Both the position numbers and the translations under genes were made by a program. Under the pieces are notes generated by a model. The model saw only the letters and a program-made list of their open reading frames with translations. It made no database searches and was not told the origin of the DNA. 64,000 nt of DNA. Source: RDXT01 sp033765305 (lineage in GTDB: Bacteria; Bacteroidota; Bacteroidia; J057). Each line of letters begins with the position of its first letter. The first letter of the stretch is position 1. Positions 51,303 through 59,899 of this stretch are shown here, piece by piece. The DNA lies in contig JANRID010000067.1 of NCBI GenBank assembly GCA_033765305.1, positions 1-64,000 on the forward strand. Direction: 5' to 3'.

Positions 51303-52607
51303 ATGCAGTTGTATTCAACCCGGTCTCCGCAGCTGCGGGTGACCCTCCGCGAAGCGGTCATCAAAGGACTGCCTGAAGACAACGGGCTCTACATGCCCGG
51401 GCATATCCCTGCATTCAGCGCTGCCGGGCTGGCCGCGCTCCGGGATCTGCCGTTTCCGGAACTCGCCTGCCGGATCGCAGCGCAGCTGCTCGCAGGCGCG
51501 CTGCCGCCGGCGGATCTGGAGCGCATCGTCCGCATTTCGATGACCTTCGATGCGCCGCTGGTGCCGCTCTATCCGGGGCACCAGATGCTGGAGCTTTTTC
51601 ACGGGCCTACGCTGGCATTCAAGGATTTCGGGGCGCGGTTCATGGCCGGCCTGATGGGCTACTTCGTGCAGGACGCCTCCCGCATGCTGACGATTCTCGT
51701 GGCTACCTCCGGCGATACCGGCGGTGCGGTGGCATCCGGGTTTCACCGCACGCCTGGCGTGCGCGTGGTTATCCTGTACCCTTCCGGCAAGGTCAGCGGC
51801 TTGCAGGAGAAGCAGCTGACGACACTGGGGGACAATATCCAGGCGCTGGAGGTCGGCGGCAGCTTCGACGACTGCCAAGCGCTGGTGAAGCAGGCTTTTC
51901 TGGACCCGGAGCTGACGCAGCGCCACTGGCTCACGTCGGCCAATTCGATCAACATTGCCCGGCTCATTCCGCAGAGCTTTTATTACTTCCGGGCCTGGCA
52001 GCAGGCAGACCCCGAAGCCGGCCCGCTGGTGTTCAGCGTGCCCAGCGGCAATTTCGGCAACCTGACCGCAGGCCTGCTTGCGGCCCGCATGGGGCTGCCG
52101 GCCGCGCATTTCATTGCCGCCACCAACGCCAACGATGTGGTGCCGGCCTATCTGCACAGCGGGCTGTTCCAGCCCCGGCCTTCGGTCCAGACGCTGTCCA
52201 ATGCAATGGATGTGGGCAATCCGAGCAATTTTGCCCGGATGATGGACCTGTTCGGAGGCAGCTATCCGGCGATGCGTGCGGCCATCAGCGGATATGCGTA
52301 TTCCGATGCGGAAACGGTGGAGGCGGTCCGCCGGCTGTACGAGGAGACTGGCTATCTGGCCGATCCGCATGCAGCGGTAGGCTTTCTCGCGGGCGAGGCA
52401 TACCGCTCGGCCCATCCTGGCCATCAGGTGATTACCCTTGGAACGGCGCATCCCGCCAAGTTTGCCGATGCGATCGAAGCCCGGACCGGGATTCCGGTGC
52501 CCATTCCCCCGGCCTTTGCCGGGCTGGCCCGGAGGGAGAAGCAGGCCCTGCCCATGCCTGCCGAATACCGGCAGTTCCGCCAGTTTCTCATGGATTTACC
52601 GCAGTGA
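51303..52607 (+). CDS. thrC: Threonine synthase
   Basis: The 434-aa PLP enzyme has the Bacteroidota/E. coli-type N-terminus (YSTRSPQLRVTLREAVIKGLPEDNGLYMP). The PLP Lys is in HGPTLAFKDFGARF, and the phosphate-binding loop is SGDTGGAVASG. Later segments are LTSANSINIARLIPQ and VPSGNFGNLTAG. It converts phosphohomoserine to threonine. ATG 51303 gives the standard start. It is separated from thrB by 6.2 kb, and its stop overlaps the convergent frameshifted gene by 12 nt. Confidence 0.94.
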   Translation: MQLYSTRSPQLRVTLREAVIKGLPEDNGLYMPGHIPAFSAAGLAALRDLPFPELACRIAAQLLAGALPPADLERIVRISMTFDAPLVPLYPGHQMLELFHGPTLAFKDFGARFMAGLMGYFVQDASRMLTILVATSGDTGGAVASGFHRTPGVRVVILYPSGKVSGLQEKQLTTLGDNIQALEVGGSFDDCQALVKQAFLDPELTQRHWLTSANSINIARLIPQSFYYFRAWQQADPEAGPLVFSVPSGNFGNLTAGLLAARMGLPAAHFIAATNANDVVPAYLHSGLFQPRPSVQTLSNAMDVGNPSNFARMMDLFGGSYPAMRAAISGYAYSDAETVEAVRRLYEETGYLADPHAAVGFLAGEAYRSAHPGHQVITLGTAHPAKFADAIEARTGIPVPIPPAFAGLARREKQALPMPAEYRQFRQFLMDLPQ

Positions 52608-54145
52608 TCCGGAGCGGGCGCTGTTTTCGAGGTACAGAAATGGAATAAAGCCTCCGGCACTGTCCGACCAGGCCTGGACGAACTGCTCCGGGATGCCAGT
52701 CCGGAGGATGCCGGAATGCCCCAGAAACAGGTCCTCGTCGCCGTCGCGGTCCCAGTCGCAGCTGGCCATCAGAAGCCACTTGCCGCTGGGGATGCTTTCC
52801 AGCACGGACGGGGCAAATGCCATCGGTGCGTCCTGCCGAAGATAGACAAACGACTCCTCGGGCCTGTGGAGGTAATCCGGGAAATGCGACAGGGCCGCGA
52901 TGTCCAGGTCGCCGTCCAGATCAAAATCCCGCGCCAGGGCCCTGAAAGCGCCATGCATGGGGAAGAAATACCGCTCCCGGAACTTCAGGCTGTCCTCCTG
53001 CGCCAGGATGTGAACCCCGTGATAGGGCTTCATCAGGGGCGGATAATCGCCATTGTCCCCATTCACATAGAGCAGATCCAGCCGCCCGTCGCGGTCGATA
53101 TCGAGGGTGTCGAACCAGGTGGATCCGTTGGACGGGGGAAACTGCGCCAGGACCCGGGTCCTGAATTCATGGTCCGGCTGCTGCTCCAGGAGGACAAGGC
53201 TTTCATTGCCCTGGGCCAGCAGCACCAGGATATCGGGCAGGCTGTCCAGGGTCCAGTCCAGGGTCATGGTGCGGAGGGCGCCCGGCGTTTGCAGCAGCGT
53301 TTCGCTGGCGCCGGTGCTGCCCGGGATTCGGATCAGGCCGCCTTGGTAGTTGCCGAAGCCGCAGATCAGCAGGTCGGACATTCCGTCGAGGTCGGTATCG
53401 CTGCGTTCGGCATAGGAAATCCGGGAAAGCTGCTCGGCGATCATCCGCCGGGGGCGGATGGTTTCAGTGCGGGGGGCATACTGAAAGGCCCGGCCGGTGC
53501 GGTAATCCGAAGGAAAGAGTTCGCCGATCTCAGCCATGACGGGCTGCCTGCCCTGAAGATCCAGGTATACGGGGCCGGAAGTGCTGCGCTGCCGCTCCAG
53601 CAGGTGAAAATCTTCGCTGAACGTGAGCAGGCCCGGCATAAGGCCGTCGCCGACGTAGACCCGTCTGCGGGCCGTATCGGGCTGGAGGAGGGTGATTCCG
53701 ATGCCGGCAGAGAGATAATCAGGCTTGTGCGGGCGGAACTGGGCCGTCAGCGCTGTAATCTGCGCCTTGCCCTGCGTCTGCGGAAGACTGTCCGGGGCCA
53801 TTTTCGCGTAGTATTCCAGCAGCACTTCCCATTCTGTCTGGGACATCTGCGGGCTGCGGGGATAGACTGCGGAACTGCCGGGCGCCCCGATGCCGGCGTA
53901 ATTGATCCCCCGCCGTAGCGCATGCCCAGCATGGGGCCCATTTTCGGCAGCACATGGCGGGTCCAGGTTTCGCGGTCCAGCAGCGCGGGCTCCGGATACA
54001 GGTGGCAGGAGGCGCAGTGCCGGACCGACAGGGCCCTTCCGGCTTCTATCAGGGCTTGTTCTTTGGCAAGCGGCACACAGGCCGCAGCAGACATCAGCCC
54101 GCATAGGAGCAGCGTCTGCACAGATTTCCGCAGGGTAATTTTCAC
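52596..54145 (-). pseudogene. Cytochrome c / FG-GAP (VCBS) lipoprotein, apparent frameshift
   Basis: The gene reads in two frames. From ATG 54145 the first frame codes for a lipoprotein signal (LLLCGLMSAAACVP), a cytochrome c haem site CASCH and HVLPKMGPMLGMRYGGG. The second frame then continues with INYAGIGAPGSSAVYPRSPQMSQTEWEVLLEYY and FG-GAP-type repeats (DTDLDGMSDLL, DIDRDGRLDLL, DFDLDGDLDIA, DWDRDGDEDLF). The shift occurs at a run of five G on the coding strand (C at 53907-53911); one extra G would restore a single frame of ~515 codons. It is either a true mutation, a phase-variable homopolymer or a sequence error. The full protein would be a periplasmic haem protein with a beta-propeller. 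Confidence 0.75.
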
Positions 54146-54197
54146 ACCTCATGTACGAAGCCCGGCTCCAATCGGCGGCCTGTGGGCATAACTTATT

Positions 54198-55043
54198 TTA
54201 TCCGGCAGATACAATGGCGCAGAGCTGCTCCAGCTCTGCCTGCAGCTTCTTCGTCCGATCCCGGCTCAGGCGCAGCGCTGCCAGGGTTTCGGGCCGGGCG
54301 GTAAGCTCGGTGCAGAGCACCGTCTGGCTGCTCAGCAGCTGCCGCTTTTCGTGGACGGTGAGCGAGGAGAGGCTGGTGACCGGATACAAAGCCGACCGGT
54401 CGATCCGGTCTTTGAGGCTGCTGCCTGCGGGATGCTCCCAGGAGATCAGCTCCAGCCCGGCGCAGTTTGCGTACTGGATGGCGTCGGTGGTGAAGGCACC
54501 GTTGGTAACGAGGCGGCCGGCGGTCCGGAGGCCGGGTTCTGCTGCCCGGGCCGCAGCCCCCAGGTCGAGGACGCGCGCATGCACATACAGCGCGGTCTTG
54601 AGATCGAGCTTTTTGGCAGCGGTATTGCCGAATTTGCACTCTACGAATACCTGTTCTCCGGGCCGCCGGGCCAGCACGTCCACCTCATGCAGCACGCAGC
54701 GCCCCTGCACCAGCTGCCCGGTCTGGACCTCGAAGCCCTCGTGCCGCATCAGCTCGCCGATATAGCGCTCGAAGGGAAAGCCCGAAGGGCCCAGCTCCAG
54801 AATGGCGCGTTTGAGCTTGTAGCGGGCGGCGTGCCCGCGCGAGCGCTGGCGGAGGCGGGCATACGCCCGGCGGAAGAGGTCGCGGGTGCGGATGCCGGGC
54901 GGAAGGCCGGGCAGCACTTCGTCCAGAATCGCGGAGGCGTCGGCTTCCGAAGCGCCGGCCCGCAGGAGGGAGCGCATGAATTTTCCGCGGTCGAAGACAG
55001 CGAGTTCGCCCGAAGCTTTGGTGACCGTAAGCGGCTGCGACAT
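54198..55043 (-). CDS. ATP-cone domain protein fused to Mrr-like PD-(D/E)XK nuclease
   Basis: The 281-aa protein begins with an ATP-cone (LTVTKASGELAVFDRGKFMRSL and the helix FRRAYARLR), the nucleotide-sensing module of ribonucleotide reductases and NrdR. An Mrr-like endonuclease core follows (FPFERYIGELMRHEGFEV, HEVDVLARR, QVFVECKFGN with catalytic Asp, Glu and Lys). A third, uncharacterised segment ends the protein. The arrangement suggests a nuclease controlled by ATP or dNTP level. The target (foreign DNA, RNA or damaged DNA) is unknown. It is divergent from the ilv operon across ~400 bp of AT-rich DNA. Confidence 0.7.
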   Translation of the reverse strand: MSQPLTVTKASGELAVFDRGKFMRSLLRAGASEADASAILDEVLPGLPPGIRTRDLFRRAYARLRQRSRGHAARYKLKRAILELGPSGFPFERYIGELMRHEGFEVQTGQLVQGRCVLHEVDVLARRPGEQVFVECKFGNTAAKKLDLKTALYVHARVLDLGAAARAAEPGLRTAGRLVTNGAFTTDAIQYANCAGLELISWEHPAGSSLKDRIDRSALYPVTSLSSLTVHEKRQLLSSQTVLCTELTARPETLAALRLSRDRTKKLQAELEQLCAIVSAG

Positions 55044-55126
55044 ATTAAATTTTTTGCAAGTAATTGATATTCAGCAATATAAATAAAAAATGCTAATTTT
55101 CACTTGGAAAAACGGGGATAATTTGC

Positions 55127-55134
55127 AATATTTG
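55127..55134 (+). promoter_or_regulatory. Candidate -7 element of ilv leader transcript
   Basis: AATATTTG is one base off TAnnTTTG and lies 20 nt before the leader-peptide ATG. Initiation near 55140 fits a short leader. Confidence 0.4.
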
Positions 55135-55153
55135 AAACATTGATTGCTGAACG

Positions 55154-55219
55154 ATGAAAAGTTTGCAAACCATCCGGATTCGATTCGGGCGTCTGGTACT
55201 GCTGGTGCCCGGCCGGTGA
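55154..55219 (+). CDS. ilv operon leader peptide (21 codons)
   Basis: An ATG-to-TGA frame of 21 codons reads MKSLQTIRIRFGRLVLLVPG plus a final Arg. It has Ile twice and the run Leu-Val-Leu-Leu-Val near its end, nine branched-chain residues out of 21. The stop codon is the first base-paired codon of a 15-bp antiterminator stem (see next entry). This is the layout of attenuator leader peptides of ilv and leu operons in enterobacteria: a ribosome stalled on the Leu/Val codons leaves the downstream segments free. The start has no strong ribosome site, normal for Bacteroidota. Function is inferred from codon content and RNA structure. Confidence 0.72.
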   Translation: MKSLQTIRIRFGRLVLLVPGR

Positions 55220-55281
55220 GGATGGTTTTGCCTGACAGCTAAGATACGCAAAGCCATCCTCAAGTGCAGGATGGTTTTTTT
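55217..55281 (+). promoter_or_regulatory. Transcription attenuator of the ilv operon (antiterminator/terminator switch)
   Basis: Segment 2 (TGAGGATGGTTTTGC, 55217-55231) pairs with segment 3 (GCAAAGCCATCCTCA, 55248-55262) over 15 bp with one G-U pair. Segment 3 can instead pair with segment 4: CCATCCT (55254-55260) with AGGATGG (55268-55274), followed by a 7-T run. The two folds cannot coexist. Segment 2 begins at the leader stop codon, so a ribosome ending there would cover it and favour the terminator. Stalling earlier, at Leu/Val codons, would favour the antiterminator and read-through into ilvE. Confidence 0.78.
55254..55281 (+). terminator. Attenuator terminator hairpin
   Basis: Stem CCATCCT/AGGATGG with a 7-nt loop, extended by A-A-G opposite T-T-T, and a T-tract at 55275-55281. 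It is the terminator state of the ilv leader. Confidence 0.8.
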
Positions 55282-55390
55282 ATTGCTGAGATGTTTATGC
55301 GGGAACAACAGCCGACGAGTGCGGCCTGCCAACAGGGCCAGCAAAGCCGTGCGAAGCGCATGGCTGCCGCGTTTGCTGATCTTCCGGCTG

Positions 55391-55420
55391 AGCCTTTCCC
55401 AATCCGGGGAAGGCTTTTTT
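55391..55420 (+). terminator. Second intrinsic terminator 20 bp before ilvE
   Basis: AGCCTTTCCC (55391-55400) pairs with GGGGAAGGCT (55406-55415) over 10 bp with one G-U pair and a 5-nt loop, then TTTTTT (55415-55420). A constitutive terminator here would block the operon, so it probably belongs to the leader's control or is a partial attenuator. Confidence 0.75.
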
Positions 55421-55440
55421 CATGAATCCAAGCGTACAGT

Positions 55441-56343
55441 ATGACGAGCCAACCGAACAAGAGCGGGATGATTGTTTTCTGGAACGGGCAGTTTGTACCG
55501 GTTAGCCAGGTGCAGATCGATCCATTTTCGCAGTCGCTGCACTACGGCAATGCGGTATTCGAGGGCCTGCGGTCCTATCCGACGGCGGAGGGGCCCCGTA
55601 TTTTCAAGGGCCTGGAGCACTTCAACCGCCTGCATGCCTCGGCGCGGCGGCTGTACCTGAATCTCGACTACGAAGCGGAGTATCTGCTGGAGGTGGCGCA
55701 TGAGCTGATCCGCCGCAACCGGCTGGAGGCTGCCTACATCCGCCCGCTGGTATTTGCCGGCGACAACCTGTCGCTGGTGGCTTCTGCCGGGACGCAGGTG
55801 CTCATGATGGCCTTCGAATGGGGCCGCCTGCTCGGCAATGCGCCGGTCAATCTGACGGTTTCCTCCTACCGCAAGCAGGCGCCGGACAGCGCGCTGCTGA
55901 CCGCCAAGGTAAGCGGCAACTATGCCAATTCGGTGCTGGCCACCAGCGAGGCCCGGCTCCGGGGCTTTCATGAAGCCCTGCTGCTGGACCAGGACGGCTT
56001 TGTGGCCCAGGCCTCGGCTTCCAATATTTTCCTCGAACAGGGCGAACGGCTGATTACCCCCAGCTCCAGCGGCCACATCTTCCCCGGCATCACCCGCAGC
56101 GTCGTCATCGAGCTGGCCCGGGAAATCGGGATCCAGGTCGAGGAGCGCGATGTGACCCTGGAGGACCTGCGCAAAGCGGAGAGCATCTTCCTGGCCGGCA
56201 CGGCCACCGAAATCGCGCCTGTCGCCCGCGTGGACAGCCTGGCCATGCCGCTCCGCTGGGAGGACTCGCTGGGGCATACCATCAGCCGGAAATACCGCCA
56301 TGCCGCTACCCAGCGGGACGTGAATCATTGGGCACTGATCTGA
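55441..56343 (+). CDS. ilvE: Branched-chain amino acid aminotransferase (class IV PLP)
   Basis: This 300-aa protein fits the fold-IV aminotransferases. It has QSLHYGNAVFEGLRSY near residue 35, the PLP-Lys in LLTAKVSGNYANSVLA, and ASASNIFLEQGERLITPSSSGHIFPGITRSVV. It transfers the amino group from glutamate in the last step of Ile, Val and Leu synthesis. The family Lys region is usually KxxGNY, kept here as KVSGNY. It is the first structural gene behind the attenuator, with ilvD 13 bp downstream. Confidence 0.92.
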   Translation: MTSQPNKSGMIVFWNGQFVPVSQVQIDPFSQSLHYGNAVFEGLRSYPTAEGPRIFKGLEHFNRLHASARRLYLNLDYEAEYLLEVAHELIRRNRLEAAYIRPLVFAGDNLSLVASAGTQVLMMAFEWGRLLGNAPVNLTVSSYRKQAPDSALLTAKVSGNYANSVLATSEARLRGFHEALLLDQDGFVAQASASNIFLEQGERLITPSSSGHIFPGITRSVVIELAREIGIQVEERDVTLEDLRKAESIFLAGTATEIAPVARVDSLAMPLRWEDSLGHTISRKYRHAATQRDVNHWALI

Positions 56344-56356
56344 CTGCAAATCCGAT

Positions 56357-58027
56357 ATGAACCGCTACAGCAGACGTCTTACCCAGGATGAAACCCTGCC
56401 CGCCGCCCAGGCCATGCTCTACGGGATCGGCCTTTCGGAGCAGGATCTGAGCAAGGCCCAGGTCGGCATCGTGAGCACGGGCTACGAGGGCAATACCTGC
56501 AACATGCATCTCAACCAGCTCGCCCTGCGGGTCAAGCAGGGGGTGCAGGAGGCCGATCTGGTCGGGCTGATTTTCCACACCATCGGCGTCAGCGACGGCA
56601 TGTCGATGGGCACCGAAGGCATGCGCTATTCCCTGCCTTCGCGGGATGTGATTGCCGACTCCATCGAGACCGTGGTCAACGCCCAGTGGTACGATGCCGT
56701 GATTCCGGTCGTAGGCTGCGACAAGAATATGCCCGGCGCCATGATGGCCGCCGGCAGGCTCAACCGCCCTTCGCTAATGGTCTATGGAGGCACGATCGCC
56801 TCCGGGCGGTACAAAAACCGGGTGCTGAATATTGTCTCCGCCTTTGAAGCCTGGGGCGAAAAGGTAGCCGGGCAGCTCAGCAGCGAAGACTACAAAGGCA
56901 TCATCCAGCATGCCTGCCCGGGGGCAGGGGCCTGCGGCGGCATGTACACCGCCAATACGATGGCTTCGGCCATCGAAGCGATGGGCATGAGCCTGCCCTA
57001 CAGCAGCTCCAACCCGGCGGTAAGCCCTGAAAAGGCTGCCGAAGCCGTGCTGGCCGGCCAGGCCGCGCGCCGCCTGCTGGAGCTCGATCTGCGCCCCCGC
57101 GACATCATGACCCGCGAGGCATTCGAGAATGCCCTGACCCTCATCATGGTGCTCGGCGGCTCCACCAATGCCGTTCTGCACCTCATCGCCATGGCCAAGG
57201 CCGTGAACGTGCCCCTCAGCCTCCGGGATGTGCAGGCAGTCAGCGACCGCACGCCCTATCTGGCCGACCTCAAGCCCAGCGGCAAGTACCTGATGGAGGA
57301 CCTGCACGCTGCCGGCGGCACGCCGGCGGTGCTCAAGATGCTGCTGGAAGCCGGCTATCTGCACGGGGACTGCCTGACGGTCACCGGCCGCACGCTGGCT
57401 GAAAATCTGGCGGGCGCCGCGCCGCTGAGCCCTGGCCAGGAAATTATCCGCCCGCTCGCCGATCCGCTCAAGCCGACGGGCCACCTGCAGATTCTCTACG
57501 GCAATCTGGCGGAGGAAGGCTCTGTGGCCAAAATCACCGGCAAGGAAGGCGAGCGGTTCGAGGGAACTGCACGCGTGTTCGACTCGGAATTTGCGGCAAA
57601 CGATGCCATTCTGGGCGGGCAGATCCGGGCCGGCGAGGTGGTGGTCATCCGCTACGAAGGCCCGCGGGGCGGGCCGGGCATGCCCGAGATGCTCAAGCCT
57701 ACCGGCGCCCTCATGGGCGCGGGGCTCGGCAGTTCGGTGGCACTCATCACCGACGGCCGCTTCTCCGGCGGCACGCACGGGTTCGTGGTGGGGCATATTA
57801 CCCCCGAAGCCGCCGCCGGCGGGCTCATCGCCCTGCTCCAGGACGGCGACCGCATTGTCATCGATACCCGCACCCAGCGGCTCGATGCCCTGCTCGACGA
57901 AGGCGAAATCGCCCGCCGCCGCGCGCGGTGGACGCCGCCGCCGCCCAAGGTCCAGCATGGCATCCTCTATAAATACAGCAAAACCGTATCGTCCGCTTCC
58001 GAAGGCTGCGTGACCGATCAGTTCTGA
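56357..58027 (+). CDS. ilvD: Dihydroxy-acid dehydratase
   Basis: The 556-aa iron-sulfur enzyme has the IlvD/Edd motifs: GNTCNMHLNQLA, GCDKNMPGAMMA, and CPGAGACGGMYTANTM with cluster cysteines. Its C-terminal domain contains GPRGGPGMPEML and TDGRFSGGTHGFVVGHI. It dehydrates dihydroxy acids to 2-keto acids. The size is usual for the family. It lies 13 bp after ilvE and 58 bp before ilvB. Confidence 0.96.
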   Translation: MNRYSRRLTQDETLPAAQAMLYGIGLSEQDLSKAQVGIVSTGYEGNTCNMHLNQLALRVKQGVQEADLVGLIFHTIGVSDGMSMGTEGMRYSLPSRDVIADSIETVVNAQWYDAVIPVVGCDKNMPGAMMAAGRLNRPSLMVYGGTIASGRYKNRVLNIVSAFEAWGEKVAGQLSSEDYKGIIQHACPGAGACGGMYTANTMASAIEAMGMSLPYSSSNPAVSPEKAAEAVLAGQAARRLLELDLRPRDIMTREAFENALTLIMVLGGSTNAVLHLIAMAKAVNVPLSLRDVQAVSDRTPYLADLKPSGKYLMEDLHAAGGTPAVLKMLLEAGYLHGDCLTVTGRTLAENLAGAAPLSPGQEIIRPLADPLKPTGHLQILYGNLAEEGSVAKITGKEGERFEGTARVFDSEFAANDAILGGQIRAGEVVVIRYEGPRGGPGMPEMLKPTGALMGAGLGSSVALITDGRFSGGTHGFVVGHITPEAAAGGLIALLQDGDRIVIDTRTQRLDALLDEGEIARRRARWTPPPPKVQHGILYKYSKTVSSASEGCVTDQF

Positions 58028-58085
58028 CCTTATCCCTTCTGTACCCGGTTCCGGTTTTTCCCACTTCACGTTAATCTAAACCTGT

Positions 58086-59831
58086 ATGGTGACTGCGATC
58101 CAACAGCCGCAACCCGGCAACGCTCCGGGCGCCCCGCTGCCCGTAATTTCCGGCGCGGAAGCGGTGATCCGTTCGCTCATTGCCGAAGGCGTAGAGATCA
58201 TCTTCGGGTACCCCGGCGGGGCCATTATGCCGGTGTACGATGCCCTGTATCATTATCAGGATCAGATCCGCCACATCCTGACCCGCCATGAGCAGGGCGC
58301 TATCCATGCCGCGCAGGGCTATGCCCGCGTGACCAAGCGCCCGGGCGTATGCATGGTGACTTCCGGCCCCGGCGCCACCAACCTCGTGACCGGCATCGCC
58401 GATGCCATGATGGACTCCACGCCGCTGGTGTGCATCTGCGGACAGGTGCCCAAGGCGCTGCTGGGCTCCGATGCATTTCAGGAAACGGATATCATCGGGA
58501 TTACCATGTCCATTACCAAATGGAATTACCAGGTGACCGATCCGAAGGAAATCCCCGGTGTCATCGCCAAGGCGTTCTATCTGGCCAATACCGGGCGCCC
58601 GGGGCCTGTGGTGATCGACATCTGCAAGAATGCGGAGGTGGGCGAACTGGAGTTCAGCTACCAGCCCTGCACCCAGGTGCGCGCCTACAAGCCGAAGCCT
58701 GAGCCGGAGGAGGCGCTGCTGGATGCCGCTGCGGAGCTGATCAACCAGGCGAAGAAGCCCTACGCCCTGCTGGGCCACGGGGTGCTGATCTCCGGTGCGC
58801 AGGATGCCTTCCGGGCTGTCATCGAAAAGGCCGGGATTCCGGTAGGCGCTACCCTGCAGGGGCTCTCCGCCCTGGAAACCGACCACCCGCTGCATACCGG
58901 GATGCTGGGCATGCACGGCAACTACGGCCCCAACATCAAAACCAATGAGTGCGATGTGCTGCTGGCCGTCGGCATGCGCTTCGACGACCGGGTGACCGGC
59001 GATGTGAAGCGCTACGCCAAACAGGCCCGCATCATCCATATCGAGATCGATCCGGCGGAAATCAACAAAAATGTACAGGTGGAGGTGCCGCTCATCGGCG
59101 ACGCCCGCCAGGTGCTGGAGGCGCTGCTGCCGCGCATCAGGGAAAACCGCCACGATGCCTGGCGGGAGGAGTTCCGCGTGTGCGACCGCATCGAGTGGGA
59201 GAAGGTGATCCGGAAGGATTTCTTCCCCAGCCCGGAATCCAAGATCCACATGGCCGAAGTGGTGAAGCAGCTCTCGGAGCTGACGAAAGGCGAGGCCGTC
59301 GTGGTGACGGATGTAGGCCAGCATCAGATGATTGCGGCCCGCTACTACCGCTACCGCGACACGGACGCCTGGGTCTCTTCGGGCGGGCTGGGCACGATGG
59401 GCTACGCACTGCCGGCAGCCTTCGGGGCGCAGCTGGGCCGTCCGGACAAGACGGTGCTGGCTTTCGTCGGCGACGGCGCCTTCCAGATGACCATCCAGGA
59501 GCTTGGCTGCCTCTCCCAGCATCAGACCCCGGTCAAGGTGGTGATCCTCAACAACAACTTCCTCGGCATGGTGCGCCAGTGGCAGGAGCTGTTCTTTGAA
59601 CGGCGCTACTCCTTCGTGGAGCTGACCAACCCGGATTTTGTGGGCATTGCAAAAGCCTACGGGGTGGAAGCCAAACGGGTGGACCACCGCGAAGACCTGA
59701 CTGCCTCGCTGCAGGCCATGCTCGACTATCCAGGCCCCTATGTGCTGGAGATAACGGTCGAGCAGGAGGCCAACGTATTCCCGATGGTGCCCAGCGGTGC
59801 CAGCATTTCAGATATCCGCCTCGAACCCTGA
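58086..59831 (+). CDS. ilvB: Acetolactate synthase large subunit
   Basis: The 581-aa thiamine-diphosphate enzyme has the catalytic Glu in HEQGAIHAAQGYAR and TSGPGATNLVTGIADAMMDS. The central FAD-associated domain has GMLGMHGNYGPN, and the ThDP-binding motif is GDGAFQMTIQELG with NNNFLGMVRQWQE. It makes acetolactate or acetohydroxybutyrate. It pairs with the small subunit encoded 69 bp (or less) downstream. Confidence 0.96.
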   Translation: MVTAIQQPQPGNAPGAPLPVISGAEAVIRSLIAEGVEIIFGYPGGAIMPVYDALYHYQDQIRHILTRHEQGAIHAAQGYARVTKRPGVCMVTSGPGATNLVTGIADAMMDSTPLVCICGQVPKALLGSDAFQETDIIGITMSITKWNYQVTDPKEIPGVIAKAFYLANTGRPGPVVIDICKNAEVGELEFSYQPCTQVRAYKPKPEPEEALLDAAAELINQAKKPYALLGHGVLISGAQDAFRAVIEKAGIPVGATLQGLSALETDHPLHTGMLGMHGNYGPNIKTNECDVLLAVGMRFDDRVTGDVKRYAKQARIIHIEIDPAEINKNVQVEVPLIGDARQVLEALLPRIRENRHDAWREEFRVCDRIEWEKVIRKDFFPSPESKIHMAEVVKQLSELTKGEAVVVTDVGQHQMIAARYYRYRDTDAWVSSGGLGTMGYALPAAFGAQLGRPDKTVLAFVGDGAFQMTIQELGCLSQHQTPVKVVILNNNFLGMVRQWQELFFERRYSFVELTNPDFVGIAKAYGVEAKRVDHREDLTASLQAMLDYPGPYVLEITVEQEANVFPMVPSGASISDIRLEP

Positions 59832-59899
59832 ATGATCTTCCGTCCGGTATGCCCGCGCCTGCCTGGCAGGGCGCTCCGGCCGGAGTTACCGGTATCCAC

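Noticed and set aside
55291..55425. 44-codon frame before ilvE as the attenuator leader peptide
   Set aside because: It contains few branched-chain codons (one Ile, two Leu, no Val). The 21-codon frame at 55154 fits much better. The frame may still matter for the second hairpin.
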